Position numbers and translations under genes: made by a program. The notes beneath the pieces were generated by a model. It was not told the DNA's origin. It saw only the letters and a program-made list of their open reading frames with translations, and made no database searches. From CAVUBL01 sp963837945 (GTDB taxonomy: Bacteria; Acidobacteriota; Thermoanaerobaculia; Multivoradales; DATKCC01), in assembly GCA_963837945.1 (NCBI GenBank), contig CAWIQD010000032.1:124001-188000 (forward strand): a stretch of 64,000 nt of DNA, read 5' to 3'. Below are positions 9,132 to 20,076 of this stretch, in pieces; position 1 is the first letter of the stretch; every line of letters begins with the position of its first letter.

Positions 9132-9457
9132 GCGTCGCGTTCGGTGCTCCGCCGACCGATCGCCCGGCCGAGACGGAGCTCGGCCCGGGCACCAACATGG
9201 CCTGACGTTCCGGAAATCGTCTCCGCCCCCGCGCTCGGTGCATGCCGCGCCGTTCGCCCGGCCGAGGCGGAGCTCGGCTCGGGCACCGGGATGACCCGAC
9301 GCGCCGCGACTCGTCTCCGCCACCGCGTTCGGTGCACTCCGCGCCGTTCGCCCGGCCGAGGCAGAGCTCGGCCGCTTCACGCGGGGTTGCCCTCCGAGCG
9401 GTTGAAGCGGCCGACCTCTGCGTCGGCCGGCCGAACCCCTCGGCCGGCTCCGAGCCC
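9132..9457 (+). repeat. Intergenic array of three direct and one inverted hairpin repeats
   Basis: This 326-bp gap between convergent genes is filled by the dispersed hairpin repeat. Direct units have hairpins at 9166-9185, 9260-9279 and 9354-9373, exactly 94 bp apart, each preceded by CG-TTCGGTGC- and CGCCCG. A fourth hairpin at 9409-9428 is inverted and has a compensated stem, GGCCGAC/GTCGGCC instead of GGCCGAG/CTCGGCC. I see no convincing gene here. Confidence 0.85.
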
Positions 9458-10411
9458 CTACCAGCCGCCCGAGGCGCCGCCGCCGCCGAAGCTGCCGCCG
9501 CCGCCCGAGAACCCTCCGCCGCCCGAGCTCCAACCGCCGCCATGGGACGAGCTCGAGGCGACCCAGGTCGAGAGCCCCGAGTAGAAGGGCGACCGCTTGG
9601 CCCACCGGCGGCCCGCCGGCGTCTTGCCGACGAACAGCTTGAACAGCGGGAAGAGCAGCACCCAGGCCACGCCCAGGATGACGCCGCCGGCCCCGAAGAT
9701 GGCGAGCGGGAAGGTGAAGTAGAAGGGCATCAGGAACGCGTAGAGGAACCAGGACTGACAGCCCTTCCCGAACAGGGCGATCATCGAGAAGATCCCGACC
9801 ACCAGGAAGAAGATCCCGCCCATCATGAACCGGCCGCCGATTCCCAGGTCGTTCGAGGTCCCGGTGTCCTCCGGGATGGCCCCCGGCTCGCCCTGGAGCG
9901 TGCCCACGATCGCGTCCACCCCCTGCTCCACGCCGCCGCCGAAGTCGCCGGCCTTGAACCGCGGGGTGATCACGTTGCGGATGATCCGCCCGGCCTCGGC
10001 GTCGGTGAGCTGCGGCTCGAGCCCGTAGCCGACCTCGATCCGGAGCTTCCGGTCGTCCTTGGCGATCAGCAGGAGCACGCCGTTGTCCTTGCCCTGCTGA
10101 CCGAGCTTCCAGGTCGTGGCGACCTTGACCGAGTAGTCCTCGAGCACCTCGCCGTCGAGGCTCTGGACCGTGAGCACCGCCACCTGGTCGCCGGTCTCCT
10201 TCTCGAGCTGCTCGAGCTTCGCGTCGAGCCGCTGCTCCTCGTCCGGCGGGATCATGTCCGCTTCGTCGACGATCCGCCCGGAGAGGTACGGGACGTCCTT
10301 GGCGGCGGCGGGCGCGGCGAGGGCCCCGAGCCAGAGCAGGGCGGCGGCGGCCGGCAGGAGCGCCAGGCCCCACCGCGCCCGGCGGCCGACGAAGAGGTTT
10401 CGCCCGGTCAT
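9458..10411 (-). CDS. TPM-domain membrane protein with glycine-rich tail
   Basis: 317 residues. It has a signal peptide or first helix (WGLALLPAAAALLWLGALAAPAAA), a TPM domain (about residues 40-180: VPYLSGRIVDEADMIPPDEE, NGVLLLIAKDDRKLRIEVGYG), two to three transmembrane helices (FMMGGIFFLVVGIFSMIAL; FTFPLAIFGAGGVILGVAWVLLF), and a Gly/Ser tail ending GGGASGGW. This matches the YgcG/TPM_phosphatase family (Pfam TPM), often encoded beside LemA and a second TPM protein. The domain is proposed to act in membrane protein quality control or as an acid phosphatase; the precise role is unknown. Its ATG overlaps the stop of the upstream TPM gene. Confidence 0.88.
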   Translation of the reverse strand: MTGRNLFVGRRARWGLALLPAAAALLWLGALAAPAAAKDVPYLSGRIVDEADMIPPDEEQRLDAKLEQLEKETGDQVAVLTVQSLDGEVLEDYSVKVATTWKLGQQGKDNGVLLLIAKDDRKLRIEVGYGLEPQLTDAEAGRIIRNVITPRFKAGDFGGGVEQGVDAIVGTLQGEPGAIPEDTGTSNDLGIGGRFMMGGIFFLVVGIFSMIALFGKGCQSWFLYAFLMPFYFTFPLAIFGAGGVILGVAWVLLFPLFKLFVGKTPAGRRWAKRSPFYSGLSTWVASSSSHGGGWSSGGGGFSGGGGSFGGGGASGGW

Positions 10412-11070
10412 GGCCGCTCCTCCTCGAGGTGGATCGAGTTGTCGAGCTCGTCGCGGTCGTCCGCCCGGCGCTCGAGCCCCGAGCGGTCGAGCAGCTCGCC
10501 GCAGGCGCCGATCGCCCCGACCAGGGCATCGGCCGGACGGCCCTCCCCCATGCCGCGGGCCAGGTCGCCGACGATCCGGTTCCACTCGCCGGCGGGCACC
10601 CGCGCGTTGATCCCCGCGTCGCCCAGGACCACCGCCCGCCGCTCGAGGAGCGACAGGAAGACGAGGACGCCCGAGCGGTCTCGGGTGCGGAACACCTCGT
10701 GCTCGAGGAACGCCGAGCGCGCCCGCAGGGCGACCTGGTGCTCGATCTCCTCGTCGGGCGTCAGCCAGCGCCGGACCGCCGGCACCCGGGCGGCCGCCAG
10801 GTAGCCGAGCGCGCCGCCCAGGGCGGCGGCGAGGACCGGCCAGAGCGGCAGCGGCGGCCCCCACAGGTCGGCCAGCCACTCGAGGAGGCCGAGCGCCATC
10901 TCGGCGCCCAGGGCGCCGAACGCCGTCGCGCGCCAGAGGGCGCCGTCGTAGGAGCCGGACGCCGGCACGGCAACGGTCACGATCTCGCCGCGGCTCTTCG
11001 CCTCGGCGCGCCGGGTCGCCTCGTCGATCCGCGCGACTTCGGCTGGGGGAAACAGGGTCCGGAGGTCCAT
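10408..11070 (-). CDS. Second TPM-domain membrane protein
   Basis: 220 residues. The N-terminal half starts a TPM-like fold (AEVARIDEATRRAEAKSRGEIVTVAVPASGSY) interrupted by two hydrophobic helices (ALGAEMALGLLEWLADLW; LPLWPVLAAALGGALGYLAA). The TPM core then resumes: VFRTRDRSGVLVFLSLLERRAVVLGDAGIN. This split arrangement is the one seen in the shorter TPM partner encoded next to YgcG-like proteins. Together the two genes form a two-gene operon; no LemA gene is beside them in this window. Confidence 0.8.
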   Translation of the reverse strand: MDLRTLFPPAEVARIDEATRRAEAKSRGEIVTVAVPASGSYDGALWRATAFGALGAEMALGLLEWLADLWGPPLPLWPVLAAALGGALGYLAAARVPAVRRWLTPDEEIEHQVALRARSAFLEHEVFRTRDRSGVLVFLSLLERRAVVLGDAGINARVPAGEWNRIVGDLARGMGEGRPADALVGAIGACGELLDRSGLERRADDRDELDNSIHLEEERP

Positions 11071-11135
11071 GGGAGCCTCGCTCTTCGGGCTGCGGGGCGG
11101 TGGCCCCGCGGGCTGTTCAGCGAACGCAGGGCATC

Positions 11136-11957
11136 CTATCGCGCGCTCCGCGGCGGCGTCGAGGCCGGCCTGGACGCCGGCACCGCGACCACGATCAGGT
11201 GGTCCGAGCTCTCGGCGCGCCAGGGCGAGCGCCGGAAGTCGCCCCACAGCTCGGCGACCTCCAGCCCGGCGCGTGCGAACCGGCGCCGGACCTCGTCGAG
11301 AGTCCAGTGGCGCGAGCGGAACTCGGCCTCGCCGACGAGCTCGCCCGCGCGCCGGTACTCGTAGCGGGCCGCGCAGCCTCCCTCGCCGTCGCAACGCCAG
11401 CGCTCCCGCACGTCGAGCCCGGCGCCCCGGTGCTCGATCACCAGGCCGGGCTCGGACACCGCGCGCTCGAGCCGCCCGGGAGCGAACCAGTGGGCGTCGA
11501 GCACGAACCGCCCGCCCGGCGCCAGGTGGCGGGCCACCACCGCCAGCGCCCGGCCCCGCTCGCGGCCCTTCGCGAGATGGGCGAACGGGTCGTTGGCGGC
11601 GGTGATCAGCTCGAAGCGCCGCGAGAGGGCGAGCCCCCGCATGTCGGCGACCACCAGCCAGGCGCGCGCTCGCCGCAGCCGGCGCCGGGCCCGGTCGATC
11701 ATCTCGGGCGAGAGGTCCACCCCCACCACCCGGGCGAGCGGGCCGGCGAGGGTGCGGGTCACCCGGCCGGTGCCGCAGCCCAGGTCGAGCCCCCAGCCGC
11801 CCGCGTGCTCGGCGGCCAGCGAGCGCCAGAGCTCCCGGTCGGGGCGCGCCAGGCGCTCGCGGTCGATGAACCGGGAGACGGTGCGGTAGTAGCTGCGAAC
11901 CTCCCGCTGGGCTGCCCGCTCCGCCTGGTCGCCGCTCTCGCCGTCGCGCGCGCTCAT
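11136..11957 (-). CDS. SAM-dependent class I methyltransferase
   Basis: 273 residues. The glycine-rich SAM site is GLDLGCGTGRVTRTLAG (motif I), followed by VVGVDLSPEMIDRARRR (acidic loop), MRGLALSRRFELITAANDPFAHL (motif II) and LAPGGRFVLDAHWF (motif III). The last third (RYEYRRAGELVGEAEFRSRHWTLDEV) resembles the C-terminal region of Methyltransf_25/11 proteins. Substrate unknown. It lies alone, divergent from the outer-membrane protein gene. Confidence 0.85.
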   Translation of the reverse strand: MSARDGESGDQAERAAQREVRSYYRTVSRFIDRERLARPDRELWRSLAAEHAGGWGLDLGCGTGRVTRTLAGPLARVVGVDLSPEMIDRARRRLRRARAWLVVADMRGLALSRRFELITAANDPFAHLAKGRERGRALAVVARHLAPGGRFVLDAHWFAPGRLERAVSEPGLVIEHRGAGLDVRERWRCDGEGGCAARYEYRRAGELVGEAEFRSRHWTLDEVRRRFARAGLEVAELWGDFRRSPWRAESSDHLIVVAVPASRPASTPPRSAR

Positions 11958-12113
11958 CAGTCGTTTTCCGCCGCCGGAATTGATGGTACTGTCTGCCCGA
12001 AGCTCGACAAAGGGATGCGGCCGAGCGGTTGGGGCACCTCACCGTGCGCCGGGGGTATGCAGCCGCGGCGGCCGCGGCCCGGGACTGAACCACGACCAGA
12101 GGAGACAGGTCTG

Positions 12114-12713
12114 ATGAAGCATCGTACGATGATCGTCGCCGCCGCGGCACTGCTGTGCGCCGCGGCCCTCGCACCCGCCGCCCGGGCCCAGCGCCAGGAG
12201 CCCGACCCGCGCTTCGCCCTGGCCCTCGGGGCCGGCGTCGTCGAGCCGAACAGCACCGGCGAGATCTACTACTACGGCGGCCTGCGCTTCCGGCTGCACG
12301 CCGACGAGGACCGGACCCCCGAGAAGGGCGACTGGCGCTACGAGCGGCGGGGCGACATCGTCGCCTTCATCGAGCCCGAGGTCGGCTACTGGTCGAGCGA
12401 CAACACCGGCCTCAAGCAGAGCGACTTCAGCGCCGGCGTCAACGGCATCGGGGTGATCCCCGGGCGCACCGTCGACTACTTCTTCGGCGTCGGCCTGGGC
12501 GTCCACTTCCTGGACACCAAGATCGCGGCGACCCAGAATCGCGCCGCCATCGACAATAGCGATCAGCACGTCGGCGGCAACTTCCAGGTCGGTCTCGACA
12601 TCCGCATGACCCCCGCCGTCTCCTTCTTCGGCACCGGCCGGTTCGACATCATCGAAGGGGTCGACAACACCCTCCAGGGCAAGGTCTACATGGGGCTGCG
12701 GTTCCGCTTCTGA
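12114..12713 (+). CDS. Small secreted outer-membrane beta-barrel protein
   Basis: 199 residues with a clear signal peptide (MKHRTMIVAAAALLCAAALAPAARA, then AQRQ). The rest is rich in alternating aromatic/hydrophobic strands (EIYYYGGLRFRLH, IVAFIEPEVGYW, VDYFFGVGLGVHFL, VGLDIRMTPAVSFFGTGRFDI) and ends ...VYMGLRFRF with a terminal Phe, the signal for BAM-dependent insertion. It resembles the OmpW/outer-membrane-beta-barrel group. A ribosome site (AGAGGAGAC) lies 7 nt before the ATG. Function unknown; small barrels of this kind may form channels or have structural roles. Confidence 0.8.
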   Translation: MKHRTMIVAAAALLCAAALAPAARAQRQEPDPRFALALGAGVVEPNSTGEIYYYGGLRFRLHADEDRTPEKGDWRYERRGDIVAFIEPEVGYWSSDNTGLKQSDFSAGVNGIGVIPGRTVDYFFGVGLGVHFLDTKIAATQNRAAIDNSDQHVGGNFQVGLDIRMTPAVSFFGTGRFDIIEGVDNTLQGKVYMGLRFRF

Positions 12714-12734
12714 GCCGACTCCCCTCCCCGACTC

Positions 12735-13160
12735 TCATCCCTCGAACGGGGGCGGCGCCGAGCGCTCCTTCTTGAGCCGCGCCCGGCGCCGCTTGGCCTC
12801 GAGCCTGCGGCGCCGGGCGGCGCGCGGCACCCGCGTCGGCCGGCGCTCCCGCTCGGGCTCGAGGGCGTCGGCCACCAGCTCGGCGAGGCGGGCGGTCGCC
12901 GCGTCCCGGTTGGCCGCCTGGGTGCGATGCCGCTGCGAGGTCACCTGGAGCACCCCGTCCTTGGTGATCCGGGTGGCCAGGGCCTCGCGGATCCGCGCCC
13001 GCTGCTCGTCGTCGAGGCTCGGCGAGCCCGCGACGTCGAAGCGCACGGTCACCCGGGTCTCGAGCTTGTTGACGTTCTGCCCACCGGGTCCCGAGCTGCG
13101 CGAGGTGCGGAGCTCGAGCTCGGCGTCCGGGATCTCGAGCTGCGCGTTGATCGCGACCAT
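12735..13160 (-). CDS. arfB: Peptide chain release factor-like ArfB
   Basis: 141 residues, the usual ArfB/YaeJ length. The catalytic GGQ lies at residues 26-28 in RSSGPGGQNVNK, and the C-terminal tail is very basic (RRRRLEAKRRRARLKKERS), which in ArfB enters the empty mRNA channel of stalled ribosomes. There is no codon-recognition domain, so this is not RF1/RF2. It hydrolyses peptidyl-tRNA on non-stop ribosomes. Convergent with the barrel gene, divergent from the amidohydrolase. Confidence 0.93.
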   Translation of the reverse strand: MVAINAQLEIPDAELELRTSRSSGPGGQNVNKLETRVTVRFDVAGSPSLDDEQRARIREALATRITKDGVLQVTSQRHRTQAANRDAATARLAELVADALEPERERRPTRVPRAARRRRLEAKRRRARLKKERSAPPPFEG

Positions 13161-13303
13161 GGCGGCCTCCGGCCCGAAGCCTACCAGTGGTGATCGGATG
13201 GCCGTCGGCGCGCTTCCCGCGCCGCCGTCCGCCCTTGCGCCACCCGGGCGATTCGGGTAGAACAGCCGCCGTACCGCTCTCCAACTTCCCGAGGAGGTTC
13301 CCG

Positions 13304-14964
<1,661 letters not shown>

Positions 14965-15000
14965 GAGCCTGTGTGTGCACGACAACCCAGGCTGGACAAG

Positions 15001-15183
15001 TCTCGCGCAGAGGCGCAGAGGCGCAGAGGCGCGGCTCATGTTGACGAGGGGGGTGATACCCTCCTCGATCCGATGCGCGCCGAAGCTCGAGAGCACGCAT
15101 TGGGCTCTCGCCCGGGAAACCGGGCCTTCCCGCGTTGCGCCCATCGATCGCCCTCCTCTGCGGCTCTGCGCCTCTGCGCGAGA
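15001..15183. repeat. CGCAGAGG-type inverted repeat element
   Basis: The left arm TCTCGCGCAGAGGCGCAGAG with three tandem 8-bp CGCAGAGG units (15006-15029) faces a right arm CTCTGCGCCTCTGCGCGAGA (ends 15183). The 308-bp gap 14965-15272 holds no gene; this element and the 91-bp repeat fill most of it. A direct repeat CTAGGAGCCTG lies at both outer ends (14961 and 15232). Confidence 0.7.
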
Positions 15184-15227
15184 ATCTACGTGCCGGATCC
15201 CGGCTCCTTGTCGGTTCGAGGCGAAGC
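15137..15227 (+). repeat. 91-bp repeat, copy A
   Basis: It matches 20077-20167 at 87 of 91 positions and contains the right arm of the CGCAGAGG element, followed by a unique-looking stretch (GGCTCCTTGTCGGTT). It ends 45 bp before the start of the MFS gene. Confidence 0.9.
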
Positions 15228-15272
15228 TTCGCTAGGAGCCTGCGCCGCGAGAGACCACGCTCCCCCTCCCCG

Positions 15273-16607
15273 ATGACCACGCCCGTCTCCGCGCCTCCGG
15301 TTCGCCGCCGAGAGATCTTCGGCTGGGCGATGTTCGACTTCGCCAACTCGAGCTACACCACGATCGTGGTGACGGTCGCCTTCGGGCCCTACTTCAAGGC
15401 GCTGGTGGCGCCGGCCGGGCGGGGCGACGCGCTGTGGGGCGCCGCCATCTCGGTGAGCAACGCCCTGGTCATGCTGCTGTCGGTGGTGGTCGGGGCGGTC
15501 GCCGACGGCGCGGCGCGCAAGAAGGCCTTCCTGTTCGCGAGCTATCTGCTCTGCGTGGCGTCCACGGCGGGCCTGTACTTCGCGGTCCCCGGCCGGGTCG
15601 TCTCGGCGCTCGCCCTGTTCGTGCTCTCGAACGTCGCCTTCTCGCTGGGCGAGAACTTCACGTCGTCGTTCCTGCCCGAGCTCTCGACCCCCGAGAACAT
15701 CGGCCGGGTCTCCGGCTTCGCCTGGGGGCTCGGCTACGTCGGCGGCCTCGCCTCGCTGGCGGCGATCTTCCCCCTGGTGCGCGGCGACTTCGTGGCGGCC
15801 AACCTGCCCCGCCTGCGACTGGTCTGGCCGGTCAACGCCCTGTTCTTCCTGGTCGCCGGCATCCCCACCTTCCTGCTGCTGCGCGAGCGGGCGCTGCCCA
15901 CTCCCGGCCGGAGCTGGACCGATCACGCGGTCGCCGGGGTCCGGCGCGTCGCCGAGACGCTGCGCGACATCCGCCCCTTCTCGCAGCTCGCCCGCTTCCT
16001 CGTCGCCTTCTTCTTCTTCCAGGCGGGGCTCTCGACCATCTTCGCGTTCTCCGGCATCTACGCCGTCGAGACGGTCGGCTTCCGGGCCTCGGACCTGATC
16101 GTGCTGTTCTTCGTGATCAACGTCTCGGCGGCGCTCGGAGCGCTCGCCTTCGGCTTCGTGCAGGACTGGATCGGCGTCGAGCGGACCGTGAAGGTGACCC
16201 TGGTGCTCTGGATCGGGGTTTGCGTCGTGACCTACCTGGTCCGCACGCCGGCCCAGTTCTGGGTGATCGCCACGGTCGCGGGCCTGGGGATCGGCTCGCT
16301 CCAGTCGGCCGCGCGGTCCCTGGTCGGCCTGTTCGCGCCGGTCGAGAAGAGCGGTGAGTTCTTCGGGTTCTGGGGCCTGGCGGGCAAGGGCGCCTACGTC
16401 GTCGGCCCGCTGGTCTTCGGCCTGGTCTCCGCGGCGACCGGCAACCAGCGCTACGGCATCCTGACGACCGGAGTGTTCTTCGTCCTGGGCCTGGTGGGCA
16501 CGCTGTTCGTCGACGCCGCGGCGGGCCGCCGGGCGGCCGAGGCCTGGGATCGATCGCATGCCCCCCGCAACCCCTCGATCCCCTTCCCTCCCCACGGGGG
16601 GGACTAG
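15273..16607 (+). CDS. MFS transporter of the UMF1/Atg22-like family
   Basis: 444 residues with about 12 hydrophobic segments. The N-terminus FGWAMFDFANSSYTTIVVTVAFGPYF is the signature of the UMF1/Atg22-like MFS group (COG2270). VVVGAVADGAARKKAFLF carries the MFS loop 2-3 motif. Homologues are annotated as permeases; yeast Atg22 effluxes amino acids from the vacuole, but the bacterial substrate is unknown. The gene stands alone, 45 bp after the 91-bp repeat, and converges on the DegV-fusion gene. Confidence 0.9.
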   Translation: MTTPVSAPPVRRREIFGWAMFDFANSSYTTIVVTVAFGPYFKALVAPAGRGDALWGAAISVSNALVMLLSVVVGAVADGAARKKAFLFASYLLCVASTAGLYFAVPGRVVSALALFVLSNVAFSLGENFTSSFLPELSTPENIGRVSGFAWGLGYVGGLASLAAIFPLVRGDFVAANLPRLRLVWPVNALFFLVAGIPTFLLLRERALPTPGRSWTDHAVAGVRRVAETLRDIRPFSQLARFLVAFFFFQAGLSTIFAFSGIYAVETVGFRASDLIVLFFVINVSAALGALAFGFVQDWIGVERTVKVTLVLWIGVCVVTYLVRTPAQFWVIATVAGLGIGSLQSAARSLVGLFAPVEKSGEFFGFWGLAGKGAYVVGPLVFGLVSAATGNQRYGILTTGVFFVLGLVGTLFVDAAAGRRAAEAWDRSHAPRNPSIPFPPHGGD

Positions 16608-16635
16608 CGCTGCCGCCGAGGCGTCGCGCGACGGG

Positions 16636-18448
16636 TCACTCGGGGGCGGAGGAGAGCAGGGCCAGCTCCTCGTCGTCCACCGGCTGGTAGAGCGCCGCGC
16701 CCACCGTGCCCGGGCCGGCGTGGGTGCCGACCACCGGACCCATCTCGGCGACCAGGCACTCGCGGACGTCGAGCTCCTCTTCGAGCAGTGCGCGCAGCCG
16801 GTCGGCCCAGACCGGTGCCTTGGCGTGGGCGACGGCCGCGATCACCGGCCGCGCCGGGTCGATCCGCGCCCGGAAGAGCTCGAGCATGCGCGGGTGGGCC
16901 GCGCGGCCGCCGCGCACGCGGTCGATCGGGACCACCTCGCCCTTCGCGACCCCGAGGATCGGCTTGATGCCCAGCAGCCCACCCATCCAGGCCCGCGCCT
17001 TGCCGATCCGGCCGCCGCGCGCCAGGTACTCGAGGGTGTCGACCACGAAGAGCACCTGCACCCGGTCCCCCATGGAGCGGATCCGCTCGGCGATCTCGGG
17101 CGCCGGCCGCCGCCGGCCGGCCAGGCGCGCCGCGAACAGGGCGAGCAGGCCGAGGCCCAGGCTCACCTGGCGGCTGTCGACCACCTCGACGACCGCGGGC
17201 TCCGCCTCCTCCGGCCGCGCGAGGAGCGCGTCGCCGCCCGCCTCGAGCCCGCGGCGGGCGTGGAGCCAGGTCTGGGAGAGGGCGGCGGAGAGGTGCACCG
17301 AGACGAGGTCGTGGGCGGGCGCCAGGTCGCGGTAGAGCTGCAGGAACTCGCCCGGCGTCGGCGGACTGCTGACGGGATGGGCCGGCCCCTCCTCGAGCAG
17401 GTCGTAGAACTCCCGCGGCGAGATGTCGACGCCGTCGCGGAAGAACCGTTCGCCGAAGCGGACGATCAGCGGCACCACCCGGATGCCGTGCTCGGCCGCC
17501 AGGCTCGCCGGCAGATCGGCGGTCGAGTCGGTGATCACCCGCACTCGCGCCTCCGGCGGACGCAGGACGAGCACGCCGAGCCCCTCGAGCCGCGCCACCT
17601 CACGCAGGATCTCGCCGTCGGTCGCCTCGAGCCGGTCGAGCAGGGCGCCGACCGTGACCCCGGCCTGGGCCGCGGTGAGGATCTTCTGCTGGAAGGCCGT
17701 GAACCGGGCGCCGAAGAACGCCGGCCCGAGGTTGACCTCGAGGTGGGCCCGCAGGTCGGGCGGCTCGGCCACGCGGTCCTCGATGGCGCGGATGATCAGG
17801 GCCTTCAGGCCGGTCTCGATCTCGCGCGGCGCCCCGGAGCGTCCCGAGGACGACCCGGAACGGGCCCTGACGGCGCCCCGCGACGCGGCAGAAGGCCTTC
17901 TCGCCCCGCGCCGGGCCGGCGGCGGCGGCGATCGGCTCGCCGCGATCGAGGACGAGCTCCGCCCCCTCGGCGACGAGACGGCCGGAGACCAGGGCGCGCC
18001 CGAGACCGCGGACGACCTCGAGGACCGGGGTGAGCGACAGGTCCCCGACCAGGCTGGCGAGCCGGGAATCCGCCTCCAGGCCGACCTCCCAGCCGACCAG
18101 GACGAGCCGGATCCGTCGGACCATCTCCGCGACTTCGAGGCCTGCCGCGGCCAGGAACAGAACGTCGTCCGGGAGGGCCTCGCCCGCCGCCTCGTCCTCG
18201 CCCAGGACCACCAGGCGGATGGCGGCTCCGGTCGCCTCGCGCAGCTCGCCGAGGAGCGCGGCGTCGCCGAACCCGGACACTGCCTCCGCGGCCACGATCA
18301 CGCTCGGTCCGAGGCCCGCGGCGAAGCGCCGGCCCTCCTCGGCGTCGCCGGCCGGCACCACCTCGTAGCCGAACTCGGCCAGACCGCGAGCGAGACCGCG
18401 ACGGCGAGCGGCGGCCGGTTCGACGATCAGCACTGCCGGACGGCTCAT
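16636..18448 (-). CDS. Pseudo-receiver / DUF4388 / DegV fusion protein (one frameshift)
   Basis: 603 residues when one extra G in a G4 run near 17838 is removed. Residues 1-120 resemble a response-regulator receiver (PAVLIVEPAAARRRGLARGLAEFGYEVV) but the usual phospho-acceptor aspartate is not evident. Residues 130-240 (GDLSLTPVLEVVRGLGRALVSGRL) look like DUF4388. Residues 320-600 form a full DegV domain: VRVITDSTADLPASLAAEHGIRVVPL, VVDTLEYLARGGRIGKARAW and MGPVVGTHAGPGTVG. DegV proteins bind fatty acids and act as FakB partners of FakA. No FakA is in the window. Start ATG at 18448 has a GGAG site. Confidence 0.8.
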
Positions 18449-18579
18449 CGGAGGGCTCCAGGGATCGAGAGGTTTCGGTGGGACCGGCCGGGCGCGGCCC
18501 GGGCAACGATACCCGCTGGGAGTTTCGTGAAGCAACCGCGCACCGCCGTGCGTTCTTCGCGCAACTGGTTACCCGAACC

Positions 18580-18614
18580 GGTGTCACAATTTCGACACCT
18601 CGGGAAACTATAGT
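18580..18614 (+). promoter_or_regulatory. Inverted-repeat operator next to a -10-like box
   Basis: GGTGTC-N8-GACACC (18580-18599) lies 10 bp before TATAGT (18609-18614) in the 284-bp gap between the divergent DegV-fusion and TPR-like genes. A second inverted repeat GGTT-acccg-AACC lies just upstream. No good -35 box is visible, so a bound activator or alternative sigma factor is possible. The rest of the gap shows nothing I can name. Confidence 0.4.
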
Positions 18615-18732
18615 TACAGGGATTGCGCAACTTTGAGCTGCGCCCTGTGCTCCGGCCGGATGAGCCGCTGTGGTCCCAAAACCCCGACGACGAGCTACGA
18701 ACACCGACCCGCGTATCGAGGAGAAGCCTTAC

Positions 18733-20029
18733 ATGCCTTCCAGACCCGGCGAAGCGGACGCGATCTGCCGCCTGCTCTCCGAACACCCCGACGCCGACGA
18801 GCCTTTCGCGGGCTGCGATCCGGAGGGTGTCTGCGGCAGAGTGCGACCCCTGCGAACCCGGTCGCCGCGGGGACGAGCCGGTCGCCGACCTGTACGCGGG
18901 GCTGATCCGGCGCCTGGCCCGAGGCCTCGGCGAGGAGGAGCGGCGGGCCAGCCGCGAGCGCGAGCAGGCGGCGGCGCTCTACGACGAGCTGATGGCGGCG
19001 ACACCCGACCTCCGGGAGGACCGGATCCTCGGCGACGAGCGGTTCGCGAGCTTCGCCGTCGCGGAGCTGCTCCTCACCGCGGCGTTCGAGGTGCGCTCGG
19101 ACGACCCCGCGGCGAGCCGGGAGCTCGCCCACCTCGGGCTGGTGGTCGCCGACCGCCTCGATCCCCGGGTCTACGGCGCCGCCCTGGTCGAGGACCTGAA
19201 GGCGCGGTCCTGGGCCTACCTGGGAGAGAGCTGGATCGGCGGGGCCCCGCAGGCCTCCCGGGAGGCGTTCCGCCTCGCCGAGTGCCACCTGCGGCGGGGG
19301 ACGGGGGATCCGCTGGAAGAGGCCGAGGTGCTCGCCCTCTCGGCCCGCGCCTGCAGCGACCGGTCCGAGGTCGCCGAGGCCTCGCGCCGGGTCGACCAGG
19401 CGGCGAGGATCTACCTGCTGGCCGGCGACCGCAAGCGCCTCGGAGAGGCCCTCGCCGCCAAGGCGTCGCTCGCGGCACGGGCCGACGACCACTCCGAGGC
19501 GATCGAGCTCCTGCGCCACGCCCTGGCGCTGCTCGCCGGCCACGCTCCGGGCAGGACCCTGGCGGAGGTCGGCTACGCCCTGGGCCGGAGCCTCCAGGTG
19601 TCCGGCTCGCCCGAGGAGGCGTGGAACGAGATCGCCCACGCCCGGAGCCGTCTCTCCGGCGAGCCCGCCCCGCGGCTCAGGGCCCGCTTGCTCTGGCTCG
19701 AGGGACGGGTGACCACGGCGCTCGGTCTCGCCGAGGAGGCCCGGGCGCACCTCGAAGGGGCGCTCGCCGCCTTCGTCGAGCACGGCCTTCCCGAGGAGGC
19801 CGCCCGCGTCCACCTCGACCTCGCCTCGCTGCTCGCCCGCTCGAACGACCAGGACTACGCGCGGGCCATGGCCCGGATCGCCGAGGACACGCCCCGCCTG
19901 CTGGCTGCCGGGAGCCTCGGGCGCGAAACGGTCTCGACCCTGGTCCTGGTGCAGCAGGCGGCCGAGCGCCGCAGCCTGACCACCGGCATGGTCGGCGAGC
20001 TCTCGGCGTTCCTCGAGCGCGTCGCGTAG
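18733..20029 (+). CDS. TPR-like helical repeat protein (one frameshift)
   Basis: 431 residues once one extra base near 18811-18845 is removed. The ATG at 18733 has a GAGGAGAAG ribosome site. The N-terminal part is short and Cys-containing (ECDPCEPG), perhaps the remains of a zinc-finger-like segment. The rest is a helical solenoid with TPR-like spacing: REAFRLAECHLRRGTGDPLEEAEVLALSA, ASRRVDQAARIYLLAGDRKRLGEALAAKASL, AIELLRHALALLAG. I recall this family as common in Acidobacteriota, where function is unknown; a role in protein-protein contacts is likely. It follows the operator at 18580-18614. Confidence 0.75.
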
Positions 20030-20076
20030 ACATCTACAAAGGCGCACTTCGTGCCAGGTGAGTCAAGTTTTGTGGT

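Noticed and set aside
9132..9457. CRISPR array
   Set aside because: Units of 94 bp are similar along most of their length, there are only three, one copy is inverted, and no cas gene is near. They are hairpin repeats.
12014..12060. tRNA-like stretch (GCGGCCGAGCGGTTGGGGC resembles a type II tRNA D-arm)
   Set aside because: No acceptor stem pairing, no TTCGA-type T-loop and no anticodon arm of proper size.
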